DNA of 64,000 nt from Rotaria socialis (taxonomy: Eukaryota; Rotifera; Eurotatoria; Philodinida; Philodinidae): assembly GCA_905331475.1 (NCBI GenBank), contig CAJNYU010002675.1, forward strand, positions 62,001 to 126,000, read 5' to 3'. This document shows positions 26,237 through 36,241 of the stretch, piece by piece; position 1 is the first letter of the stretch, and each line of letters opens with the position of its first letter. The position numbers and the translations under genes are program-made. Under the pieces are notes generated by a model. The model was not told the DNA's origin and did no database searches. It was given only the letters and a program-made list of their open reading frames with translations.

Positions 26237-27550
26237 ATGCATCATCACTTCTATATATACATTTATCTCGTACTATTAGCGATAAATAATAGTGCGATAA
26301 CTGCCACGACTGTGGCTGATTCCGAGCCTATGATTTTCAATGAAGATGTCATCGATGAATTCATCGAAAATGAAATTCAGCAAGGTTTTCCTGGTGCAGC
26401 TCTTATCGTAACTCGCTTTGGACAAGTATTAAAACAAAGTGTTTACGGTTATAAATTAAAATATGACGAAAACGCGACAATTATAAAAGAACCACAACTC
26501 GTAACATTGGACACCATGTTTGACTTGGCATCGTTAACTAAAATGTATGCAACTAATTATGCGCTTATGCATCTAGTTGAACAAGGAGCATTGAATGTTG
26601 ATGATCCAGTTAAAAAATATATACCTCAATATTCTGGATGTAATCCTAAAAATGAATGCCGCGAGGCAAGATTAATAAAAGATTTATTAACACACACCGC
26701 CGGATACGCTCCAAGTGTTGGGTTTTACAATCCAGCAAGTGTTCCACCAGATTTATTCTCACAAGAGAAGAATAAAACAGAAGAAATTATCGAAACGAAA
26801 CTGGAATTTCAACGGCCGAGAGGTGGTGATCAAATACCTCTGTATTCTGATATTGATTATATGCTTTTGGGTCTCGTGGTGGAACATATCAGTGGAATGT
26901 CCATTGACCAATATGTAGCGAATAATATTTATCAGAAACTAGATCTAAAGCATACATTATTTAATCCTCTCAACACTAACAATAACTATCAAAAGTCGGA
27001 TTTTGCTGCCACTGAATTAAATGGAAATACACGTAATCATACAATTAGTTTCCCAAATGTACGTACGCATGTATTACAAGGTGAGGTTCATGATGAAAAA
27101 TCATTTTATTCCATGCATGGCTTATCGGGACATGCTGGTCTATTTTCAAATTTATATGATATGTCGATTCTAACTCAAATTATGTTAAACGATGGCACCT
27201 ACGGAAATGTTAAATTTTGGAGTAAAAATATACAAGACTTATTTTTAACACCGTATCCATATGATCCAACGTTCGGATTAGGATGGCGTCTAAATCGAAA
27301 CAAATCTTTATCATGGTTCGGTCTTCATGCATCCGATGATGCATACGGTCATACAGGTTGGACAGGAACATGCACTGTTATTGATCCGAAATACTCAATG
27401 GCAATTACTTTATTAACCAACAAACGACATACGCCATGTATCAATGGAACTTTCGATGGCGAAAAATACGAAACAGGAAAATATGGTAAAATAATGACAT
27501 TAGTCTATGAATCGATGTTGTTACACAAAGATTCACCGGAGAAACTCTGA
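26237..27550 (+). CDS. Secreted YfeW/PBP4b-like serine hydrolase (beta-lactamase fold), bacterial type
   Basis: A single uninterrupted 437-codon ORF. Residues 1-23 are a signal peptide (hydrophobic YIYIYLVLLAI). The active-site SxxK is Ser99-Leu-Thr-Lys102 inside DLASLTKMYATN, the Tyr motif is YSD (Tyr203), and the KTG-like motif is HTG (372-374) in YGHTGWTGT. The phrases AATELNGNTRN, FPNVRTHVLQGEVHDEK, SGHAGLFSN and TFGLGWR match, from memory, the E. coli PBP4b/YfeW family over the whole length, far beyond the general fold. The bacterial protein is a putative DD-carboxypeptidase or peptidoglycan-related hydrolase; here it would be exported, perhaps acting on dietary bacterial walls (inference). 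Absence of introns in a genome with frequent small introns and the bacterial signature suggest horizontal acquisition. Codon use is AT-rich like its neighbours. Confidence 0.9.
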   Translation: MHHHFYIYIYLVLLAINNSAITATTVADSEPMIFNEDVIDEFIENEIQQGFPGAALIVTRFGQVLKQSVYGYKLKYDENATIIKEPQLVTLDTMFDLASLTKMYATNYALMHLVEQGALNVDDPVKKYIPQYSGCNPKNECREARLIKDLLTHTAGYAPSVGFYNPASVPPDLFSQEKNKTEEIIETKLEFQRPRGGDQIPLYSDIDYMLLGLVVEHISGMSIDQYVANNIYQKLDLKHTLFNPLNTNNNYQKSDFAATELNGNTRNHTISFPNVRTHVLQGEVHDEKSFYSMHGLSGHAGLFSNLYDMSILTQIMLNDGTYGNVKFWSKNIQDLFLTPYPYDPTFGLGWRLNRNKSLSWFGLHASDDAYGHTGWTGTCTVIDPKYSMAITLLTNKRHTPCINGTFDGEKYETGKYGKIMTLVYESMLLHKDSPEKL

Positions 27551-28221
27551 ACATCTATTGTGAACGGTCGAAATCAGAAAAGGAATTTGTAATTTTTGCT
27601 TTAAATATTCTAAAAATTGTGCAAAAAACGTTTATTGAATATATAGCAGGTTCAGAAATATATGTAATCCATTATTTCGGCAGCTTTCACTGAAAACAAT
27701 TAGAAAGTTTTTCCTCTAGTAAATATTTTTTCGAAAGAAAAACACCTGGAAACTTTCTAAAAGAGCAACCAATTGATTCCTTTTCAGTCTGTGCTGAACA
27801 AATTCCGCGTCACAATAATCTCTCGTACGGATTCCAAGATCAAGCTTCTACTGTCTCATTCCTAGTATTGATGATATTGTCCTTCAATAATAATTTTAAA
27901 ATAGTACGGATATGTTTGTTTCGTCTTGATTAAATATTTGCTCGGCAGAAGTTATGATCAGACATCAAAGTAAAATTCATGCTCTACAATCATACAGTTT
28001 TGTGTGTAATTTCCGCTTTCCCGAGCGTGTCTTTCTCACAATATGCAAAATAAATATGACTGCTAAAAGCAAATAAAACTAAAACTCGATTATTACGGTT
28101 TGATAAGGTTTATATTTAATTAATAAAAATTTAGAATAAAATGAAACAATAAATTCATCACATCCAACTGTTGTAGTTTGATCGATTGGTGAAGATTCAA
28201 AATCAATATGTAACAAATAAT
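27551..28221. other. Convergent spacer between PBP4b-like gene and GOPC
   Basis: 3' flanks of two convergent genes. No ORF or repeat recognised. Confidence 0.5.
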
Positions 28222-29890
28222 TCAATCTTTCGAATTTGTACGTTTCGTAGGTAATTTTTGACGTGTATATTTAACATATTTGTTAATTACAGGCGGAACA
28301 TATCTACACAGAAAATAAGAAAATCCATTAGATTTCTTTCTTTGACAAATGATTTTTACCTATGATTACTCTCAATACTTGTAGTATCTGTTTCTTCAGC
28401 TTGTTCTCGTAAATGCTTTTCGCTATTGCCATTCGATATGCTTAAATCTTTAATTGAATCGATATCTTTATGTTTCGGACTATTTTCAGTTTCGTCTGTA
28501 AAAAACTTATATTTCAAATGACTATGTTCATCGCAAATTGATAAATCATCATCATCACTATCGTCAGGTGCAACAAATACAACTGTCATGGTAATATCAC
28601 CTTTCTATAAAAAACAAAAAAAAAGAAAATAGATTTTAATTCAACATAAATACATACAATAGATGAAAGAATATGAACAGCATCAACATGTTTTATATCA
28701 CGTAGATCATATTTATTCACAGTTAATATAGAATCCCCGACGAAAATTTGTCCCGATCGCCATACTAGCCCGCCTTCATGAATTTCTGATATAAGAATAG
28801 GTAAACCATGTTCTTTACCGCCTGTGATCGATATGCCTAGTGCTTCGTTTGCATCTTTATGAAGTTCAACTGTACGTAATTCGCCGACGCCGTGCCGTTT
28901 TTTCACTGTACTAATATCCTATATAAAAATTAACATTTGATAAGAGAAATAGGAGAATAAATAAATTTTACATTAGTCGGCGGTAAAGTTAGTGGCTTAT
29001 TGACTTTTTCTCGTCCACGACATGCCCGTATAACAGTTTTATGACGCTGCAAATGAATTTCAGCTTCAAGTTGATTCCATAAATTTTCATGATTAGGTCC
29101 ACGCAAGTCACGACCGAGTAGTTGGATCTGTTGAATTCTATTCAATAAATAAACCAAAAAGAAATTTCGTACAGATTTTAATAGTATCTCAAGCAATGAG
29201 TTCAAATTAAAATCTTACCTTCCAGCTAATTCTTTATCAAGATATTTAGCTGCTAAACGTGATCCATATATTTCTGATTGAAGATTAATAATATGTGTCT
29301 TAAGTTGTTGATTTTCTTTTTCAAATTCATGTGCTTTGACATCTGAAATTAAATTTTGCTTAAATGCTTCATGCTGTTTCAATAGTTGTTCATTCTAAAT
29401 AAGCACACAGGATTTCTCTAAAGAATCAAATCTGAAGAAAAAGAAACATACCAATCGTTTTCGTATATTATCTGCACCTTCGATTTCCCCTTCATTTTTC
29501 AATATTTGACATTCCAATTGTGATGTCTGTAATTGAGCCATTGTATTATTAATTTGTTGTTCTAACACTTGTTTATCAGTTTTAATATTGAAAAATTCGG
29601 TTCGTACATCGAGCAATTGTGCCTAATTAAAGATCGATCTGTTGTTAAAGATTATCTCGTTTTAAAATACAAACTTCTAGTTTAGCATTGATTTCTGAAA
29701 TCGTTTGAACTTTATGAGAAAGTTGTGCAAAACATGAACTAAGTATTGTCATTCTGGCTCGTCCATCATCGGTAATTTCCGATTGATCCTCATCGATGTC
29801 TCCCAATAATAAATCAAGATCGACAAATGCTTTATCAAATTCTTTTTCGAGAATGTCAAGCCACCGAAACGCATTGGCAGATACAGACAT
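28222..29890 (-). CDS. GOPC: Golgi-associated PDZ and coiled-coil protein (GOPC/PIST/CAL)
   Basis: Seven exons in coding order: 29675-29890, 29452-29622, 29219-29394, 28972-29137, 28658-28918, 28360-28604, 28222-28303. All introns are GT-AG and in frame, giving 438 residues, close to the human 454-462. The N-terminus ([20 protein letters not shown]) and the segment [12 protein letters not shown]...[10 protein letters not shown]...[11 protein letters not shown] are diagnostic. Residues about 50-200 form coiled coils. The PDZ domain (about 245-330) has the carboxylate-binding loop as LGISITGG with [14 protein letters not shown] after it. A short acidic tail follows, then a basic C-terminal end. 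In animals GOPC sits on the trans-Golgi and sorts receptors and channels such as CFTR by their C-terminal tails. No disruption seen. Confidence 0.93.
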
Positions 29891-30880
29891 GTCAAACTAT
29901 TTCTTTTGAATATATCTAAAGGAAAAACAGAACGTTTAATTTTTTCCGCATTGCCATACGAACGATCTCAACCAGTAAAAAATTAATAATATGCTTGTCA
30001 TTTTTTCTTGGCTATTAGTTTTTAAGAAGAACTACATTATAAAATTTATTGGATAATCTATATAATAAATTATTTAGGAAAAACAATCAAGATTAATATA
30101 TCGTCCGTATGCGACATCTAGAATTGATTTAAGTCATTCCTATATATCACTCATTGAAGTATTCATCGGGGAAGAACTTGTAAAGAGTAACATTAAAGTA
30201 ATTCTCTGTGTTACGTATGTATTGACCTTTCATTTCAGTACCAGCTTATGAAGTAAAATCTATAATATTTGCTTATTAAGGTTACCACCTTTACATCGAT
30301 CGTAAAGTACAAGGAGACTCGATTTTGAATTTTTACGAATAAAAATGCATCGAATGAGAGTCTATTAGAAAATGATTAAGTTTTTAACGAAAAATCTTAT
30401 CAAGGATATCAGAGCTACTAAAAAGCAAGTCATTTTTACTTTCGTACTATGACTGTGAACCGATGGGAATGGGAATACTCCAGCAAATACACGCTCTGCT
30501 GTTTATACACAAAGTTCAAATATTATTTTCATTTTTGTATGCAATGATTCGTATTATGCTGTGACTTCATATAAATAAAATTTTATTTCGATAAGAAAAG
30601 TGACAATATATTAAAACAAAACAAAAAACGGTCTACACATAATAAATAAAACTTGAAGTTAGTTTAGTCATAGTCGACTTTATCCTCAAATATTCGATTT
30701 TATCATCTTTCCCTAATTCACTGCGATACGAAATCTATAATACATAATGGCTGTTGCCTTGTATGATCATTGATGAAAATCGAATTCTTTTCGAATAATT
30801 TAAAGACGATATGAAGAAAATAAACTTCCAAGTGTGCATAAAACATTTAATTAACTAATTATTGCGACTAACATAAAATA
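29891..30880. other. Spacer between GOPC and selenoprotein T copy 1
   Basis: About 1 kb of AT-rich DNA with the likely GOPC promoter and the 3' flank of the Cys-type selenoprotein T gene. No ORF recognised. Confidence 0.5.
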
Positions 30881-31564
30881 TCAGAATCTAGTTTTTGAAC
30901 TGAATGTTTGTAACATTTGAATAAATTCATTATTCGATGGTAAACGACCAGTTTCAAGTTTTGACCATAATGGTACATCATCAATCGATATTTCGAATGC
31001 ATTTGTTGACATAAGATACGACTCCAATGAATTTGAAATAAAGAAAATCATTAGGCATGCATACATTTTATTTTGTAATGCCCATAGATAAATTTTGGGC
31101 GTCGAAATATTGAGAAAAGGAAAAGGATTTTGGCCAAAGAGAAGACATATCAATAAAATTATTTTAATCGTTGATAATACTCGAGCAATTAACGCTCGAA
31201 AAGGTGGTGGCGGATAACTTTCACCCATTACTGCGATACTTGGATAATGTTTACGAACAAGTTCGGAATATTGTTTGAAAATATTTTGATAACTTAAAAA
31301 TACAACAATTGAAAGAAGAATTCCACAATTGAACTATAATACATACCCACAAGTTTGACAATAGCGAAATTTGATCATGGATGCTATTTGCATTTTCATT
31401 TTAGGTGTTCGAATCGATGAAATATCGTCATTGGTAGAAGAATCGTCATTTGACAATGAATCTTTTTCTTTCGTTGCAAATTTATTTACATAGGCTCGTT
31501 TTAAATCATAAAAAGTTAATAGAACAGCGAGACTTACAATTATTAATGATATTCGATCAAGCAT
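30881..31564 (-). CDS. SELENOT: Selenoprotein T homologue, Cys form
   Basis: Two exons, 31347-31564 and 30881-31292, joined by a 54-base GT-AG intron (phase 2) directly after the redox motif; 209 residues (human SELENOT 195). Residues 1-20 are a hydrophobic signal/anchor (ISLIIVSLAVLLTFY). The thioredoxin-like motif reads CQTCG, with Cys (TGT) where vertebrate SELENOT has selenocysteine. The rest follows the family closely: NPFPFLN, WALQNKMYACLMIFFISN, FEISIDDVPLWSKLETGRLPS. The family is an ER-membrane thiol oxidoreductase. A Ser/Asp-rich insert lies between the anchor and the motif. It lies next to a Sec-type paralogue in the same orientation, pointing to tandem duplication. Confidence 0.9.
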
Positions 31565-32203
31565 CTGAAGAAGAAGAAAAAAAGAAGATGAAAATCAATT
31601 ATTATCTTATGACGACAGTAAAAAAACGTCATATGCAGATATAATAATCGATGCATATCGGAGAGCCATTCTTAGTTGTTACTCTTTAAGAACAATTCTG
31701 AAAGCATCTATTGATGATTTCGGATTCTTTCTGTGATTAATATTCATCAAAGACTGGTATTATATATGAGATGTGAATCAGTCAGTTTTTTGGAATTCCT
31801 ATGTCAGACAAAGGGGTCATCCGAACATAAGCTGTATTTCGAGATAAGAATAGCATTCACAATAAACTACGTCTGTGGACATCTATCAATCCATATTTGT
31901 GATTATAGTCTAATAAAAGTCAAGTGTTAGATGGCTCTTAGTTGTAGAATCCAATATTGGAGCCGGACTCGATTGAGAAGACACAGTGCATTCCTTAAGA
32001 CTAAAAATACGGTATTTAGTCAAAGCTTTTCTTCGAGCTCTAAATATCATTTTCTAAGAAAAAACAAATCAGATACTTAAAAATATCAAAGAAATTTATT
32101 ATATCAGAAACAGAAAGGAAAAAAAAACAGATTTTATTTAAAATGATTGAAATTAATCTTCGAATTTTCAATCGTATCTTTTACAAAAAGCAATTCAATA
32201 AAT
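31565..32203. other. Spacer between the two selenoprotein T genes
   Basis: Upstream flank of the Cys copy and 3' flank of the Sec copy. No ORF recognised. Confidence 0.5.
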
Positions 32204-32220
32204 TCATGATAAATCATAGG

Positions 32221-32269
32221 TCAGATGAAAAGTCAGTGATAGGAATTCACTTTTGACTTGCATCGTCAT
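32221..32269 (-). promoter_or_regulatory. Candidate SECIS element of the Sec-type selenoprotein T
   Basis: On the minus strand the sequence gives ATGA, then 11 nucleotides, then AAAA, then a short GTGA/TCAC stem-loop, then a 3' arm ending CATC followed by TGA. GATG-C-AAGTCA pairs with TGACTT-TT-CATC, about ten base pairs. This fits the SECIS core (ATGA / GA quartet, apical A's 10-13 nt from the quartet, extra apical stem as in form 2). It is about 700 bases past the stop codon, in the right orientation. The lower helix is weak. Eye-folded only. Confidence 0.55.
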
Positions 32270-32338
32270 AGAAAACGATTGAATCATTAATTTATTGATA
32301 TATGTTTTTAAGAGATCAATCGATTGAGTTAATTCAAA

Positions 32339-32930
32339 GATCTTACGAGGGAAGACCACCAAGTGTTCAATCGCTTTTTCGTTGAAACTACATGTTTTAT
32401 GTAGCTCCCAAGAAGTTATGAATACGCTGAAAATATTTTGGGCGGATAGCTTATTGTTACGAAAATAAACCATTCTGATGGCATTGTTTTATGATTGCCG
32501 TCCCCCCCCCCTCAGAAACATTAGAAAAATTCATTTTCGAATTTTGATTCGAAATTTTATATAACAATAGAGCTCAACGAGAATAGTGTTTTATGAATGT
32601 TTTTTTTCATAAAATCTGCCACTTTATTTGAAGATGTAAAATAAAAATTTCACAATAACTGTGTCTAGTGATAGGAAACGTAGAAAGGTCTGAAATGTTC
32701 ACAAAAAGTTGCTCTCCTTAGGGCGTCTTTCTATGTAAAGTTTCAAGTTGAAATTCGAAAATCAATTTTTTTTATGTTTCTGAGGAGGACCCCGAGCTCT
32801 CACTAAAAACCATACCTTAGAAATGGTCTNATATTTTCAGCGTATTCATACTTCCTTGGGAGCTACATAATGTAAGCAGTTCCAACGCAAAAGCGATTGA
32901 ACACTTTGTGACCTTCGCTCGTTAGTAAAA
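32339..32930. repeat. Foldback (imperfect palindrome) between stop codon and SECIS candidate
   Basis: About 220 bases at 32339-32560 and about 190 at 32738-32930 are inverted copies: AAGTGTTCAATCGCTTTT, TATGTAGCTCCCAAG, GAATACGCTGAAAATAT and CCTCAGAAACAT are all found on opposite strands. The centre is near 32640. One arm has a C-run, the other GGAGGACCCC. One unresolved base at 32830. Looks like a foldback element inserted in the 3' UTR of the Sec-type gene. Confidence 0.7.
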
Positions 32931-32967
32931 AAAACAGATGTCGAAAAATTTGAATTACTCATATTTA

Positions 32968-33682
32968 TTATTTGGAATTAGTATATGTTTGTAGTACTTG
33001 AAGAAATTCATCATTTGATGGTAAACGCCCAGTTTCAAGTTTTGACCATAATTGCACATTATCAATCGATATTTCAAATGCACCTGTTGACTTGAGTGTT
33101 GATTCAACGAAATTCGAAAGAAAGAAGATCACTATACATGCATGGATTTTGTTTTGTAATGCCCATAGATAAGCTCTTGGTGTTGATATATTTATAAAAG
33201 CAAAGATATTTTGATCCAAAGCAATACAAGTGATTAAAGTCAGTTTAATAATTAATAAAATTCGTGCAAATAATGATTTTAACGGCGATGGTGGATGATT
33301 TTCTCCGATTACTGTTATATTTGGATAGTGTGTACGAACAACTGCTGAAAATTGTTCAAACACATTTCGATACCTAAATATATATATTTATAAGTAAGAT
33401 AAACGAGTGAAAGTACTACTACGAATATACATACCCTCAGCTGTTACAAAAACGAAATTTAATAGTTTGATTATTCATGGTCGAAGATAAAGTTTCTTCA
33501 TCGAAATTTTCACCGTGATCATTTGACATTGATTTGTCACTAGCAGATGACGATAAAGATGTATGCTCTCTTGACGTCATACTCATCGAAGTTGACTTTA
33601 TGATCGTTTGACAGAATTCCTTTGAGTATTTAGCAAAATAAAACTCACTGAATGCGATGTTCAACGGTATGATTTCAACCAA
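32968..33682 (-). CDS. SELENOT: Selenoprotein T, Sec form (in-frame TGA)
   Basis: Exon 1 ends at 33435, exon 2 is 32968-33373; the 61-base GT-AG intron is in the same place and phase as in the Cys copy. The redox motif reads Cys-Asn-Ser-TGA-Gly, the TGA at 33437-33439. Its position matches the Sec of animal SELENOT (CxxU), and homology continues beyond it without a break (YRNVFEQFSAVVRTHYPNITVIGENH...WSKLETGRLPS), so TGA is read as selenocysteine, not stop. The 5' end is uncertain: the frame is open to 33682 but the only early ATG in frame lies within the Ser-rich part, and no signal peptide is seen, so an upstream exon is likely missing from this model. A SECIS candidate lies at 32221-32269. 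Confidence 0.85.
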
Positions 33683-34582
33683 TCATGATACGAATAAAAA
33701 AACATGCCATATATATGTAAAGAATATGATTGGTGACCTAGGACATCTGTCGGATGGTTTTTTATAAAAGCATTTTTTTATTCGGTGTTCTTTTTTTTCC
33801 AAAAACAATTATACTCTATTCTCTAATTGCTACAATCATAGAAAGAGAAGTCAAAATAATATTTTTCCTCGGTGAACCTTAAGTGAATAGAATTCAACAA
33901 ATCAAACTAAAATAGAGCTACTCATATGACATGCATTGCATTTTATTTCCTTCAGATGAATTTTATTTTCTTGTAAGTAATAAAAGTAACTAGAAGAATT
34001 TTACCATCTGTAAGCAATTTTTCTTGAATACTGCTAATAAATTTAATCTATCTCGTAGGTTACTAAACAGTACAACATAATATTCTTTAACTTTATCGAT
34101 AAAAAGAAAAACGTATTCAAACCCAAAGAAACACTAGTCAATCTTCAATACTGATTCTACGTGTATGGAATGTTATCTTCGTCGATTACCATTCATTATT
34201 AAGATTCTACTTAAAAGTATTTATGTAACTACTCTACAAACTCAGCGATTAAATCGCATCAACAATATTTTATATGCTGATGTAAATGTACTTATTTAAA
34301 GTTACATCAAAGAAAACATATGTAAGTGATTTTGAAAAAAGAACAAATATTATTTTTTTTCTAAACAGAAGATTCAGCCCAGCAAAAAAATCTTTGCCAC
34401 TTAGTTATATCCTTTATTTCACAAACGCGTCTATTTCCTTTTACATTTCGATTTCGTTTATTGAAGTGCGCAAATACGTAAAATTGAAAAAAAACTACCT
34501 GCCATAAAAAATCTATCATAATTATCTTCAAACATACTTTTGACACATTCCCACCCATTTTTACTTGTAAAGCTTCAAGGTA
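33683..34582. other. Divergent upstream region
   Basis: Lies between the 5' ends of the Sec-type selenoprotein T gene and the disordered-protein gene on the plus strand. It may hold a missing 5' exon of the former. No ORF recognised. Confidence 0.4.
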
Positions 34583-35659
34583 ATGCCAGATATACCTTTT
34601 CAATTTTCTATTATTGATATGAATCCTACGATTGTGAAGAAAAGAAAGGGACCACCATCGAGTAATTTATTCTCTAATTATCGAGGAAGCCGTCCAATGT
34701 CAACCAACGGAACATTGCCAATCATTACTGTCCCTTCATTCTGTAATTTTAAAGAAAAATTTCTTCAGATGACAACGAATAAAAAATCAACGATCGTATT
34801 TAACAATCCCGTCGAATCTCCAACGACACAAATAAAAACACGAACAGCTAATATTATTAATCGACCAATTGGTTTAACGAAACAGAAATCTTCTCTTAGT
34901 TCTTATTCAGCGCCCAATACACGTCCTATAACATCTCATCATTCATTTACTCAATCACAAACAAATTCTCAATTTCTCTACATCGTTAATACACCTAAAT
35001 CATCTTATCAACCATCTCCAATTCGAATCACGAATCAACATCACAATCTTTCTCCGCCGCCGCCGCTACCGACACCGCCACCACCACCACCACCACCATC
35101 ACAGCAACAGATTCTTCCGCGTCCACAATATCAATATGGCCATTTTCTTGCTCATCTTCGACGACAGTCATTGGCTCGATTACGTCGTAAACAACAACAA
35201 GAACAAGGACTTTCAGATACGATTGAAACAAAAATAACATTAAATCTAAATAGACATCCCTCGACACACTCATTTCAATCCTCATCAAATCAATCGCTAA
35301 CTTCATTAGCAACAGATTCATCATTAATGCCAACAATATCTATGACAGCATCACGAGCAGGAAGACCTTTATCATCGTATCGTCAATTGCAACGATCCAT
35401 TAAAACTTTTCGTATGAATTCTGTTCGACGAAATTCATCAATAGATTCAAAACAGATTTTTGATAGTCAACTATCATCATTTCAATCTTCATCATTATTA
35501 ATAACGCCAAGAAATTCCGTTGTAGACGATAGTAATGCATCGACAATATTAAAACCATCGTATGATCTTCATTTAAGCGATGATATGCTTAACTATTGTT
35601 ATGTGAGTGGTGATAGTGGAGTTAAATATCAAGGGCAAATGTTTCCGGCTGCGTTTTAA
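34583..35659 (+). CDS. Hypothetical Ser/Pro-rich disordered protein
   Basis: Single exon, 358 codons from ATG. Not recognised. It is basic, rich in Ser, Thr, Gln and Pro, with a polyproline stretch (about 153-172) encoded by CCN repeats and an Arg/Gln-rich segment after it (FLAHLRRQSLARLRRKQQQ, about 185-203). The C-terminus (LSDDMLNYCYVSGDSGVKYQGQMFPAAF) is less repetitive and could be the conserved part. No membrane segment or signal peptide. An ordinary codon pattern and unbroken length support a real gene. Confidence 0.6.
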   Translation: MPDIPFQFSIIDMNPTIVKKRKGPPSSNLFSNYRGSRPMSTNGTLPIITVPSFCNFKEKFLQMTTNKKSTIVFNNPVESPTTQIKTRTANIINRPIGLTKQKSSLSSYSAPNTRPITSHHSFTQSQTNSQFLYIVNTPKSSYQPSPIRITNQHHNLSPPPPLPTPPPPPPPPSQQQILPRPQYQYGHFLAHLRRQSLARLRRKQQQEQGLSDTIETKITLNLNRHPSTHSFQSSSNQSLTSLATDSSLMPTISMTASRAGRPLSSYRQLQRSIKTFRMNSVRRNSSIDSKQIFDSQLSSFQSSSLLITPRNSVVDDSNASTILKPSYDLHLSDDMLNYCYVSGDSGVKYQGQMFPAAF

Positions 35660-36241
35660 GTACACATCCTATTAGATAAAAAATAAATCCGTTTTTTTTT
35701 CTTCGCTAGACGGTAGATACGGTTTGCTAAATAAATCAGCCTCATATGTCTACAATACACATATGTAAATCGAACTTTCAATACAAGTTTTCGTTCTACC
35801 TTAATGATTATTCAAAAAAAAAGCCATTCTATGATCTTTTTTGTTTGCTAACTTTTCTATTAAATGACTTTCGACGTCGACTGTTTGATGGAATAATTTT
35901 AAATTTTCTTAACATAAACTCATTTTTTTGTTATTGACCTTATATATTGAATATTAATGACCTCTTGAATATTTTTGACATTGATCTACATCATTACTAA
36001 CAACAATCCGTATCTATTGCGAGTTATGATCGAGTTTATCGCATTGTATTATTTGTTGTTGAGAATAAGATTTCAAACATAGACGAAGGAAAAAAGAACT
36101 GTTTCTATCATTTCATAATCTATCCTTGTATATATAGTCGATAATTATTATATAGTGAGACGGCGATAAATTGTCAAACAAGTCTGTCTCAAGGACATCT
36201 GTCATGTTGATACGAAAGGAGAGAGAAAATTTAGGAGGAAC
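35660..36241. other. Convergent spacer before the RASL12-like gene
   Basis: 3' flanks of convergent genes; nothing recognised. Confidence 0.5.

Noticed and set aside
30740..30775. SECIS-like string downstream of the Cys-type selenoprotein T
   Set aside because: ATGA and AA spacing fit, but the helix is poor and the 3' GA is missing; at best a decayed remnant.
32204..32473. 89-codon minus-strand ORF
   Set aside because: It overlaps the foldback arm and SECIS candidate; part recurs inverted in the other arm, and no domain is seen.
33437..33439. TGA in the second selenoprotein T read as a disabling stop
   Set aside because: It falls exactly at the known Sec position, and homology and splice sites continue after it.
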